The notes below the pieces were generated by a model that had not been told where the DNA came from, made no database searches, and saw only the letters and a program-made list of their open reading frames with translations. A stretch of DNA of 52,352 bases from Larkinella punicea (GTDB lineage: Bacteria; Bacteroidota; Bacteroidia; Cytophagales; Spirosomataceae): the NCBI RefSeq assembly GCF_003334855.1, contig NZ_QOWE01000038.1, forward strand, positions 1-52,352, given 5' to 3'. Made by a program: the position numbers and the translations under genes. Within the stretch, counting starts at the first letter, position 1; each line of letters begins with the position of its first letter. Shown here piece by piece: positions 9,501-17,136 of the stretch.

Positions 9501-9845
9501 GCTTTCATTACCCACAAAACCGCCATAAATCGCCACGTTGTTGCGCATCGAAAAACTAATGCCCCGGTCGGTGGTGGTGGTGGGTTTGTACAAGCCGGCC
9601 GCTACCCAGACCTGCACGCTTTCGTCGGCATGGGTTTGCGAATAGGTGCTGGCTGCTTCGATCGCAGTTTGCAGATCAGCCCCGGCGTAGGCTTCATTCC
9701 AGGATGTGCCGTTTTTTGTCGAAACGCCCCCCGAAGGACTTACGAAATAAATTTTCTGCGCGTAACCCGTCAGACTGGAGAGCAGTAAAAAAGCCATCAA
9801 CAACCGATGGGTCGATGGCATCCAAAACCATACAGATGTTTTCAT
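6510..9845 (-). CDS. Secreted beta-helix protein 1, Ig-like / GWAWD modules, T9SS tail
   Basis: A 1111-residue protein. The chosen start is MKTSVWFW at 9845, giving a signal peptide ending TGYAQ; the frame stays open to an ATG at 9950, but that would place the signal peptide internally and include the operator region. Residues of about 30-510 form a right-handed beta-helix of repeated N-C-x-F-x-x-N and GGGxxN steps, closing with a choice-of-anchor-Q-like end (SPAVDAGYP ... DMGAYEF). Then follow an Ig-like domain (WYKDG), a cysteine-paired Ig-like module, a GWAWDR module, a He_PIG-like module, a GWVWDR module and a T9SS sorting domain. Beta-helices of this type are found in surface adhesins and polysaccharide-active proteins; no lyase catalytic residues could be assigned. 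It is paired with the HTCS encoded just upstream. Its 3' third is nearly identical in DNA to that of the gene at 14168. Confidence 0.85.
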   Translation of the reverse strand: MKTSVWFWMPSTHRLLMAFLLLSSLTGYAQKIYFVSPSGGVSTKNGTSWNEAYAGADLQTAIEAASTYSQTHADESVQVWVAAGLYKPTTTTDRGISFSMRNNVAIYGGFVGNESQLSSRPTLNLSTPSSTTLSGEIGDPGTIDDNSRHVISNPASLSLTNSAVIDGFVITAGNADGDSDDGQGGGIYNDGDFSVCNPLIRNCSFINNSAGFGGAIANDALWGISGPTVINCRFTENMASKNGGGLFTFADDDLSKLVLTNCLFEKNTAAFGGGALFNAENRLELTNCDFIGNESSIMGGGMYNHACAMVATNCLFSENKAGSGAGMLIRTDDEPNTPVLTNCTFSSNTATYGGGGMYNQVTRGLLRPELTNCVFMANVAQSGGAINNNAEDGECSPKVINCTFTGNTASYQGGGIFNKVTDSGSSHPKLTNCIVWNNGGDQAIYNENATLTSGYGLFDPETTGYEGTNNRSTSVSPFASPSDLQLTACSPAVDAGYPGSTTAISGTTDLAGNPRFYNNGPIDMGAYEFQAIPFSITSQPPSASVVCASTPIRVSVAASGYSPLTYQWYKDGISLGPDQTSATLSLDNVQPDGSGSYVVVVTGCNSLTSNAFGLTVHPTPTTPVLNLPPSITLPILQNTPFVSLAITGCESGRIEWKGSNATTGTGFLITVPTSATGTLVYSATCTIGSCVSEPGTSTVAISPALVNGSFDGFVNGADCESFRGWAWDRNKVNTALNIEILDGSAVIATLPAGDFRQDLLNAGKGNGKHAFRYTIPDLLKDGLLHQLSARVVGSSFMLKDSPKALVCQGSTTPEGNKPPVPPTPTVLVAPLAAQVGVPFSATLVAFTDPESGSLTYGLSGLPAGLTINSASRVIGGTPTEAGSFVLAYSATDPAGATNSVSFVLTVTAAATTTVTGNFEGYLDKVECGTIRGWVWDRNQPNAPVTVEFYTGSTVWGSTVANLYRVDLKNAGKGNGFHAYSFAVPASLIGTGTHVLYGRVQGSSYVLKDSGKPLTCPSPVRRSAEQEETLSVVLLGNPVTDRVAVEISGATGQPLRLQLIDTQGEIRMEQSIKKAGIRERYHFDLSRQLPGLMILRASTTEQTKILKVLKIN
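6806..7405 (-). repeat. Near-identical 600-bp tract shared with 14461-15060
   Basis: This segment aligns without gaps to 14461-15060 (constant offset 7655). By eye there are about eight mismatches up to 7380 and four more in 7385-7392. It encodes the He_PIG-like module and the second GW(A/V)WD module of both beta-helix proteins. The flanking parts are clearly more diverged, which points to recent gene conversion or selection rather than simple duplication age. Confidence 0.9.
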
Positions 9846-9877
9846 AAAACCGGAATTAAGGTGGAAAATCAATTCCC

Positions 9878-9943
9878 CAAAATTCCCCTCCTGCACCCAG
9901 ACGGGCTGTTGATCCTGTTCCAAATACTGTTGATCTTGTTTCA
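9878..9943 (-). promoter_or_regulatory. Probable HTCS-activated promoter of beta-helix gene 1
   Basis: Read on the plus strand, two direct repeats TGTTGATCCTGTTCCA (9907-9922) and TGTTGATCTTGTTTCA (9928-9943) are spaced 21 bp start to start. Toward the gene, after 21 bp, the minus strand has GAATTTTG (9885-9878), one base off the -7 consensus TAnnTTTG and 33 nt from the ATG. The proximal repeat sits where a -33 element would be, as expected of an activator-dependent promoter. The same layout precedes the gene at 14168. Binding by the AraC-type domain of the neighbouring HTCS is inferred. Confidence 0.65.
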
Positions 9944-10022
9944 AAATCACGCGATTTCAGCTTTTTACCCCGGTTAACGGGAAAAGTGGTGATTTCGTAA
10001 ACGACAGAACCCGTATTATGCA

Positions 10023-13000
10023 TCAGGTGTCTGCTTCAACAAATTCGGAAGGCGTCACCTGGTAGAGTTCGCGGAAGCAACGCGTAAAATACGAGTGGTT
10101 TTCGAAGCCAACCAGCGTGGCGGTTTCCGAAACCGGGTGGCCCTTTCGGAGAAAATGCGTTGCACGTTTCAGCCGGTAGTTGCGGATAAATTCTTTGGTT
10201 GGCAAACCGGTTAAGGCTTTAATTTTCCGGTACAAATTGGTCCGGCTAAAACCGGCCACCAGCGCCAGTTCGTCAACACCGAAGGTCGAATCGTCGAGGG
10301 CATTTTCGAGGAGCGTATAAAGTTTCTCCAGAAAGGGATCGATGGTTTCGGCCACCGGAAGCGTCATCAGTGTCGACGGACTGAGCAGCGATGCCCGCAC
10401 CCAATCGCGTATTTTCTGGCGTTGTTCCAGCCGATTTCGTACCCGCAGTTGCAGTTCCGAAACCAGAAACGGTTTGGTGAGGTAATCGTCGGCACCGAGC
10501 GAGAGTCCTTCCAGGCGGTTCTCCGTCGAGGATTTCGCCGTTAGCAAAATGACCGGAATGTGGCTTGTCGCGTGGTTTTCCCTGATTTGCCGGCAGAACG
10601 TAAACCCGTCCATCACCGGCATCAGGACGTCGGAAATGATCAGTTCCGGCATCCGGTCAATCGCCAGTTTCAGGCCTTCCGCGCCGTTTCTGGCCCGATG
10701 AATCCGATACGCCGTCGGCAAACTGGTGGTGATCAAATCGGCCAGTTCATCGTTGTCTTCCACAATTAAAACCGTGGTTCGTTCCTCCATTACCCCCTCA
10801 TCCGGTTCTTCCCTGGCCAAATCCAGCGCCACCCGACTCACGACTTCAGGTGTCGGAATGGCCGGAAATGGCGGACGCCAATCATCGTCCCGATCACGGC
10901 TTATCTGACCACGATCCGCCCTTCCATACGGCAATTGAACCGTTACGGTGGTACCTTTACCCAGCTCACTTTCCATCGAAATCCGCCCGCGCTGCAACTG
11001 AACCAATTCTTTCACCAGGGCCAGCCCGATCCCGGTACCTTCGTGCTGACGCGTGGACGAGGGATCGACCTGATAGAACCGGTCGAAAATAACCGGCAGT
11101 TGCTCCTTCGGGATTCCAATTCCGGTATCCGAAATCCGGACAACCCATTCGGATTGACCCGGCGCTGGCTCCTGAATGGCAACGGCAATTTGTCCGCCTT
11201 CGGGGGTGAATTTCAACGCATTCGCCACCAGGTTATAAACAATCCGCTCCAACAGGGACGAATCAAACCAGTACTGATGGTCCGTTATCCCGCAGACAGT
11301 CAACCGGATCGCTTTCTGATCGGCGGCTTCCTGAAACGTCTCCACCACCTGTCCAACCCATTCGCCCGGATTCCCGACTCGTTCTTCGACGGTCATGGCG
11401 TTGGCATCCAGCTTTGACAAATCCATCAATTGGTTGATCAACCGCAACAATTGGTGTGCATTCCGGCTGACGGACGACAGGCGGTGAGCGTATTTTGTTC
11501 CGTGTAAATCCTGAATCAATCCATCTACTGGCGAGAGAATCAATGTCAACGGCGTTCGAAATTCGTGGGTAATATTGGCAAAAAACCGGGTTTTCATCTC
11601 ATCCACAGCCTTGAGCTGTTCGGCTTCCTTCTGTTTCAGTTCCACCTCCCGCTGCTTCAGTTCGATCGACTGCCGGAGTTGGAGCCGGTTGCGGTAGGCC
11701 CGCAAAAAAACCGCGAACAGGCCCAGAACCAACAGGCCATACAGGGTGTAGGCCCACCAGGTGGCCCACCAAGGCGGCCGAATCGTGATACCCAATTGCC
11801 GGACATAACGGCTCCAGACACCGGACGTGTTGGAAGCATTGACCAAAAACCGGTAGTGTCCGGGTTGCACATCCGTATACACCGCAACGGGTCGTTCCGA
11901 GGTAATCCAATCGTCGTCCAGTCCCGTTAACCGGTACCGATACCGGTTTTTGGTCGATTTATTATACTGCAAAGCCGCGAATTCAAGATTCAGGAAGTTC
12001 TGATGATGCGGCAGCGTGAGAGAGGATACGGCCTGCTCGGGCTGCTCCCCTACCGGCGAACCGACGCCCGGTTTGACATTTCGATTATTAACCTGAATAC
12101 CAGTTAGTTCCACCGAAGGTTGGTAGGTGTCATTTTTAATCTGGTCCGGATAAAAAGCCGTTATGCCTTCCAGCCCGCCCATCATGATTCGCCCGTTGGG
12201 GAGTTGCAAAAAATGAAACCGGTTGAATTCATCGGCCAGAATGCCATCCTGTGATGTATAACTCTGGCCCAGAAACGAGTGCCGGTTTAAGCGAAAAACA
12301 CCTTTATTGGTTCCGATCCAGACGTTTCCACTGCGGTCGGGAATGGCAGAATACACCACATTGTTGGGCAAACCGTGGGTCATTGCAAACCGTCGGCATT
12401 GTCCCGTTCGCTTATCGAAACGGCACAGCCCGCTTCCGAATGTTCCAATCCACAGGGTGTTTTTGTCGAGCGGATCAGCAGATAAACAGAAAAGTGCATT
12501 ACTGCTCAGGGAAGCCGTTTTTTGGGGTTGATGGGCATACCGTCGAATCTGGCCGGTCACCCGATCTACCCGGTATAACCCGTCAGCTTCGGTAGCCAGC
12601 CAGAACGCCCGTTCATCGACGACCAGTTGCTGAATGGTTGAAGGAAGTGAAAAACGGTACGGAAATACCTGCCAGCGTTGCCGGGATTGGTCATACCCGG
12701 CGAGCTGGTTTGCAGACACCACCCAAATTTGACCAGCAGGATCACACGCCAGGGATAAGTAGTTAACATCCTGTCCCCTACGCTCTTTCGACGGAGTCCA
12801 TGCTGGCGAAGAAACCGGTTTTATCCGCTTCGTTTTCAGGTCCAATTGATAAATTGGGCCACCCAGATTAAACCAGAGGATACCTTTTTTATCGAGGGCA
12901 TACCGGAAATGATACGGGTCGGTTGAAGCCGGAAACGGGGGTAAATCAGCCTGCGAAACCCCCAACTGATCGCGGAGCAGGTCGGTGTAAAAATTGGTTC

Positions 13001-14072
13001 GGTAGGGATACCGTTCAAAGCCATTTTCTGACAGATCGTATTTCCGGACACCCGATCCGTTGGTACCGATCCAAAGAACGTCGGAACGGTCGATAAAAAA
13101 ACTCTTCGCCGTTATGCCGGCGGTTAACGCCGGCAGGTGCTGCAAGCCGGTTTGTTCGTTGAACCGAAACACCTGATTGAACCACAGCAGGTAATCATTG
13201 CCCCGACTATCGGATGTAAAACTGGCTTCCCACCATAAAAAATCACCCAGGGGAGGCAGCGGAAATACAGTGACCCCGCCGGTTTTGGTATGCATCAGCG
13301 TCAGGTGCCGACGGGAATGCACCAGGAGATCGCCGTTTTTCCGGACGTGCATCCGCCCCAGAACACGGTCCGGCATCGATGCCGGATTTCCGGGCTGGTG
13401 CCGGTAATGAATAAAGTGCCCCGTCCGCTCATCCAGTCGGTCGAGTCCGCTATCGGACGTGATCCAGAGGTTCCCCGAATGGTCTTCTACCGCATCCCGC
13501 AACTCGTTGTTACTGAGCGATTCCGGGCGATCGGTATGTTTATACCACCGAAACCGGTTGGTGCGGTAGTTCCAGCCAACCAGGCCGTTATTCCGAAAAA
13601 GGAACCAGACCCGGTTTGCGGTACCGGGACACACATCGTACAAGGTATCCCGACCAAAATGGCGCTGGTAAAAAGGCTGATGTGTGATGTTCTGAAAGGT
13701 CTCCAAATTCGGGTCGAACCGATCCAGATTGTCGTGTTCACTCTTGATCCAGAGGTTGCCCTGAGGATCGGACTTCAGCCTGTAAACGTCGGGAAACGAA
13801 ATCGAAGTCTTTGCTCCGGATGCCGGCTGAAAAACCCGAAACCGCTGCCCGTCGTAGCGACACAGGCCGTCGCGGGTGGCCATCCAGATAAAGCCTTTCT
13901 GGTCCTGAATGATGGATGACACAAACGCCTGGGGCAATCCCTGGCGTTCGGTCAACACTTCGGCAGGTGGCAACGCTGTGGGCTGAGCAACCAGGCCAGG
14001 CCATAAACCCACCCCGGCGGCCCAGGTTCCTATTGCAGTTAAAATTTGACGGGCCCAAAATCGCATGGTCAT
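10023..14072 (-). CDS. Hybrid two-component system sensor/regulator (HTCS) 1
   Basis: A 1349-residue one-protein signalling system. Domains in order: signal peptide (to about residue 29, ending LVAQ); two-component regulator propeller repeats (about 35-650, for example GFIWMATRDGL and DVLWIGTNGSG); a Y_Y_Y-type domain (about 690-760); one membrane helix (about 775-797); histidine kinase with phospho-acceptor His836 in ITHEFRTPL; ATPase boxes NALKFTPEGG, DTGIGIP and GTGIGLAL; a receiver domain with phospho-acceptor Asp1148 in IISDVLMPVMDG; and an AraC-type HTH (about 1255-1345). The ligand is probably a glycan sensed in the periplasm, as for HTCS in polysaccharide utilisation, but no SusC/SusD genes are here. 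The stop lies 177 bp before the beta-helix gene whose upstream repeats it may bind. It is a close paralogue of the protein at 17137. Confidence 0.95.
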   Translation of the reverse strand: MTMRFWARQILTAIGTWAAGVGLWPGLVAQPTALPPAEVLTERQGLPQAFVSSIIQDQKGFIWMATRDGLCRYDGQRFRVFQPASGAKTSISFPDVYRLKSDPQGNLWIKSEHDNLDRFDPNLETFQNITHQPFYQRHFGRDTLYDVCPGTANRVWFLFRNNGLVGWNYRTNRFRWYKHTDRPESLSNNELRDAVEDHSGNLWITSDSGLDRLDERTGHFIHYRHQPGNPASMPDRVLGRMHVRKNGDLLVHSRRHLTLMHTKTGGVTVFPLPPLGDFLWWEASFTSDSRGNDYLLWFNQVFRFNEQTGLQHLPALTAGITAKSFFIDRSDVLWIGTNGSGVRKYDLSENGFERYPYRTNFYTDLLRDQLGVSQADLPPFPASTDPYHFRYALDKKGILWFNLGGPIYQLDLKTKRIKPVSSPAWTPSKERRGQDVNYLSLACDPAGQIWVVSANQLAGYDQSRQRWQVFPYRFSLPSTIQQLVVDERAFWLATEADGLYRVDRVTGQIRRYAHQPQKTASLSSNALFCLSADPLDKNTLWIGTFGSGLCRFDKRTGQCRRFAMTHGLPNNVVYSAIPDRSGNVWIGTNKGVFRLNRHSFLGQSYTSQDGILADEFNRFHFLQLPNGRIMMGGLEGITAFYPDQIKNDTYQPSVELTGIQVNNRNVKPGVGSPVGEQPEQAVSSLTLPHHQNFLNLEFAALQYNKSTKNRYRYRLTGLDDDWITSERPVAVYTDVQPGHYRFLVNASNTSGVWSRYVRQLGITIRPPWWATWWAYTLYGLLVLGLFAVFLRAYRNRLQLRQSIELKQREVELKQKEAEQLKAVDEMKTRFFANITHEFRTPLTLILSPVDGLIQDLHGTKYAHRLSSVSRNAHQLLRLINQLMDLSKLDANAMTVEERVGNPGEWVGQVVETFQEAADQKAIRLTVCGITDHQYWFDSSLLERIVYNLVANALKFTPEGGQIAVAIQEPAPGQSEWVVRISDTGIGIPKEQLPVIFDRFYQVDPSSTRQHEGTGIGLALVKELVQLQRGRISMESELGKGTTVTVQLPYGRADRGQISRDRDDDWRPPFPAIPTPEVVSRVALDLAREEPDEGVMEERTTVLIVEDNDELADLITTSLPTAYRIHRARNGAEGLKLAIDRMPELIISDVLMPVMDGFTFCRQIRENHATSHIPVILLTAKSSTENRLEGLSLGADDYLTKPFLVSELQLRVRNRLEQRQKIRDWVRASLLSPSTLMTLPVAETIDPFLEKLYTLLENALDDSTFGVDELALVAGFSRTNLYRKIKALTGLPTKEFIRNYRLKRATHFLRKGHPVSETATLVGFENHSYFTRCFRELYQVTPSEFVEADT

Positions 14073-14167
14073 GCGGAAACATTCCTCACTTCATTTGCCC
14101 ACAAATTTTAATCCAGTATTTGGCATATACAAGCAAAATCATTTTGGCGCCTTCCGCTGGCTGAAAC

Positions 14168-16885
14168 TCACGGTTTCACGACTTTAAGCGTCCGGGTCTG
14201 GTCGGCGGTACTGACGTTCAGGAACCACATACCGGCGGGCAGGGTCGAAATGCCAACGCTTTGTTTCTGAACCACGCTGGCTTTTTCGATCCGGTGTTCA
14301 GAGACGATGTGACCCAGGCTGTTGGTGAGCACAACCCGCAAAGCCTGTCCTTCTGCGCCCCGGATTTCCAGTTCCACCTGTTCAGAAACCGGATTGCCCA
14401 ACACCGTTACCGTCAGTTCCCGGACATCTTCGGCGGATAAGCGAACCGGTGAAGGACACGTCAGCGGTTTTCCCGAATCTTTCAGCACATAACTGCTGCC
14501 CTGCACCCGGCCATAGAGCACATGCGTCCCCGTGCCAATCAAGCTGGCGGGAACCGCGAAACTGTACGCATGAAACCCGTTGCCTTTTCCCGCATTCTTC
14601 AGATCAACCCGGTAGAGGTTCGCCACCGTGCTGCCCCAAACCGTACTGCCCGTATAAAACTCCACGGTCACCGGCGCGTTGGGCTGATTGCGATCCCAAA
14701 CCCACCCCCGGATGGTGCCGCATTCCACCTTGTCAAGATACCCCTCGAAATTGCCCGTTACCGTCGTGGTGGCTGCGGCAGTGACGGTTAACACAAAACT
14801 GACACTATTGGTCGCTCCGGCCGGATCAGTGGCTGAGTAGGCCAGCACAAAACTCCCCGCTTCGGTCGGGGTGCCGCCAATCACCCGAGATGCACTGTTG
14901 ATGGTCAAACCAGCGGGCAACCCGCTCAATCCGTAGGTCAAACTGCCGGATTCCGGGTCGGTAAAAGCCACCAGCGTGGCTGAGAATGGTACGCCCACCT
15001 GGGCGGCCAGGGGCGCAACCAAAACCGTGGGCGTGGGCGCGACCGGCGGTTTGTTGCCCTCCGGCGTCGTGCTGCTCTGACAGATGAGGTTTTTGGGCGA
15101 ATCTTTCAACATAAAACTGCTGCCCGCGACCCGCGCCGAGAGTTGGTGCGGCAAACCGTCTTTCAATGATTCGGGAATGGGGAAACTGAAGGCGTGTTTG
15201 CCATTGCCTTTTCCAGCGGTTTGCAGATCCTGCCGAAACACATCAGCCAGCATCATGGTAATGACCGTGGGGCCATCCAGAATATCGATTGAAACCGGCG
15301 TGTTGGCTTTGTTGCGATCCCAGGCCCAACCCCGGAAACTACCGCAATCGGCCCCATTGACATACCCATCGAACGAACCGCTGACCAGCCCCGGCACAAT
15401 CGAAACGGTGACGGAACCGGGGTCGGAAACACAACTGCCAATGCTACAGGTAGCCGAGTAAACCAATGTGGCCGTCGCTGAAGTAGGAATCGCAATACTG
15501 GTTCCGGTGCCGCTGGTGTTGTTAGGCCCGCTCCAGCGCAGATTACCGGTTTCACAGCCCGTGATCGTCAATGAAACCAAAGGTGTATTTTGGATAATCG
15601 GTAGGGTAATCGACGGCGGCAGGCTCAGCACCGGTATGGGTAAGGGACTTCCCTGAAATTCCAGGGCTCCGATGTCGATGCGGCCGTTGTTGTAGAACCG
15701 GGGACTTCCCGCCAGATCGGTCGTTCCACTCGTCGCGGTTGTGCTGGCCGGATCGCCCGCGTTGATCGCCGGGGAACAGGTCCGGAGTTGCCGGTCGGTA
15801 TCGCTGACAAAGGGCGAGGTAGTGGTCGTCAGGTTGGTATTCCCTTCGAGGCCCGTTACCGTATCATCGAACAAACTATACTGGGCGGTGACGGTTGTGA
15901 TATTGTCATTATAAATGCTATTCTCCCCACCATTGTTCCAGAACAGGCAATTAACGACCGTCAGGTTTAATGTTCCACGGGCTTTGAAATTATAAATAGC
16001 TTTTCCCCGCATATCACCTGAATTGTTGACAAACGTGCAATTGATCAGCCAGGGGTGCAGTTTCCCGTCGTTATTTCCGCTAATGTTCATCATGCCTCCT
16101 CCCATGCCCTCCGTTACACTATTTCCTGAAATTTCACAGTTAATGAATCGAGGGCTTCCGCTTGAATTATCTTCACTCAGGTTATATACCCCGCCACCAG
16201 ATCCACTATATCCCGCCCATTCGGCCCGATTGGCAATAAAACTACAATTGATAAAATCCGGATCAGAATCCTTCGCCTTGCTTATATTAAGAAGACCACC
16301 CCCATTACGAGCTTTGTTGTTCAGAAAACAACAATTCCGGATGATCGGACTGCTATCCGAGTTGTAGATACCTCCGCCACCACCCCCATCCGAATTCCCC
16401 CCGGTAATCAAAAAGCCATCCAGTACCGCCGTGGAAGTCAATGAGGCATTAAAAAGCACATGAAACGAATTGTCGGCGATCCCGGGCTCACCAATATCCC
16501 CACTCAGGGTCGTGCTTGAAGGCATACTGAGGGTAATCGGCGGACGCGCACTCAAGGCGTTTTCATTGCCCACAAAACCTCCGTAAATAGCCACATGATC
16601 CTTCATGGTAAAGGAGATGAATCGGTCTGTTCCCGTAGTGGGTTTATAAATCCCCTGGGCTACCCAGACCTGTACTACCTTCTCCTGATTGGCCTGCCAA
16701 TACGCGCTGGCGGAATCGATAGCGGTTTGCAATTTCGAACCGTCATAGGCATGTTGCCAACTGGAGCCGTCCCGGGAGCCTGCTCCGTTTTGGGTAACGT
16801 AAAAAACAGTGGGTTGGCTAAAGGCGCTCTGTGTGCCAAAAAGCAGCACCAGTAGCCAAAAGTAAATTTGAAGAAATGATTTCAT
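14168..16885 (-). CDS. Secreted beta-helix protein 2, GWAWD modules, T9SS tail
   Basis: A 905-residue protein with a signal peptide ending SAFSQ. A right-handed beta-helix (about 25-400) shows repeated N-C-x-F-x-x-N steps and ends in a choice-of-anchor-Q-like segment (SPAINAGDP ... DIGALEF). Then come a cysteine-paired Ig-like module, a GWAWDR module, a He_PIG-like module, a GWVWDR module and a T9SS C-terminal sorting domain. Compared with the paralogue at 6510 it lacks the first Ig-like domain (WYKDG) and has a shorter helix. It probably acts at the cell surface in adhesion or glycan contact; catalytic residues were not identified. It is flanked by the two HTCS genes, with HTCS 2 upstream, and its promoter region carries paired direct repeats like those before gene 1. 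Confidence 0.85.
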   Translation of the reverse strand: MKSFLQIYFWLLVLLFGTQSAFSQPTVFYVTQNGAGSRDGSSWQHAYDGSKLQTAIDSASAYWQANQEKVVQVWVAQGIYKPTTGTDRFISFTMKDHVAIYGGFVGNENALSARPPITLSMPSSTTLSGDIGEPGIADNSFHVLFNASLTSTAVLDGFLITGGNSDGGGGGGIYNSDSSPIIRNCCFLNNKARNGGGLLNISKAKDSDPDFINCSFIANRAEWAGYSGSGGGVYNLSEDNSSGSPRFINCEISGNSVTEGMGGGMMNISGNNDGKLHPWLINCTFVNNSGDMRGKAIYNFKARGTLNLTVVNCLFWNNGGENSIYNDNITTVTAQYSLFDDTVTGLEGNTNLTTTTSPFVSDTDRQLRTCSPAINAGDPASTTATSGTTDLAGSPRFYNNGRIDIGALEFQGSPLPIPVLSLPPSITLPIIQNTPLVSLTITGCETGNLRWSGPNNTSGTGTSIAIPTSATATLVYSATCSIGSCVSDPGSVTVSIVPGLVSGSFDGYVNGADCGSFRGWAWDRNKANTPVSIDILDGPTVITMMLADVFRQDLQTAGKGNGKHAFSFPIPESLKDGLPHQLSARVAGSSFMLKDSPKNLICQSSTTPEGNKPPVAPTPTVLVAPLAAQVGVPFSATLVAFTDPESGSLTYGLSGLPAGLTINSASRVIGGTPTEAGSFVLAYSATDPAGATNSVSFVLTVTAAATTTVTGNFEGYLDKVECGTIRGWVWDRNQPNAPVTVEFYTGSTVWGSTVANLYRVDLKNAGKGNGFHAYSFAVPASLIGTGTHVLYGRVQGSSYVLKDSGKPLTCPSPVRLSAEDVRELTVTVLGNPVSEQVELEIRGAEGQALRVVLTNSLGHIVSEHRIEKASVVQKQSVGISTLPAGMWFLNVSTADQTRTLKVVKP
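14461..15060 (-). repeat. Near-identical 600-bp tract shared with 6806-7405
   Basis: Partner of the tract at 6806-7405, in the same orientation and gap-free, with about twelve differences by eye. It lies wholly inside the coding region and keeps the frame. Confidence 0.9.
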
Positions 16886-16919
16886 AAGGTACAGGAAATT
16901 GATGGGGTTAAATAGACCT

Positions 16920-16986
16920 CAAAGGTCTGTTTCCATTCCCAAACCGATTGTTAATCCTGTGCCAAACTCCTGTTAATCCTGTGCCA
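16920..16986 (-). promoter_or_regulatory. Probable HTCS-activated promoter of beta-helix gene 2
   Basis: Two identical copies of TGTTAATCCTGTGCCA (plus-strand reading, 16949-16964 and 16971-16986) are spaced 22 bp. Toward the gene, after 21 bp, the minus strand reads GACCTTTG (16927-16920), a near match to TAnnTTTG and 35 nt before the ATG. Spacing and composition match the region 9878-9943, giving four related sites with consensus TGTTRATCYTGTKYCA. Confidence 0.65.
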
Positions 16987-17021
16987 GGTAGCGTTTCGAG
17001 GGGTTTCTATGATAAAAAAGG

Positions 17022-17126
17022 GGTTGTCTCGCGGAGTTGAGCGGAGAAGAAAAGAGTTAAGCGGAGAAATTAGTAATAAAACTCTGCTTAACTCTTTTCT
17101 TCTCCGCTTAGCTCCGCGAAACAACC
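17022..17126. repeat. Long intergenic hairpin, GCGGAG family, copy 1
   Basis: Arms of 45 bp (17022-17066 and 17082-17126) pair with four mismatches around a 15-nt loop. The arms repeat the words GCGGAG and GAGTTAAGCGGAG. A second element built from the same words is at 37932-38040. It lies between the HTCS 2 stop and the operator of beta-helix gene 2 and may terminate the HTCS transcript. Confidence 0.8.
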
Positions 17127-17136
17127 TTTTCAACAC

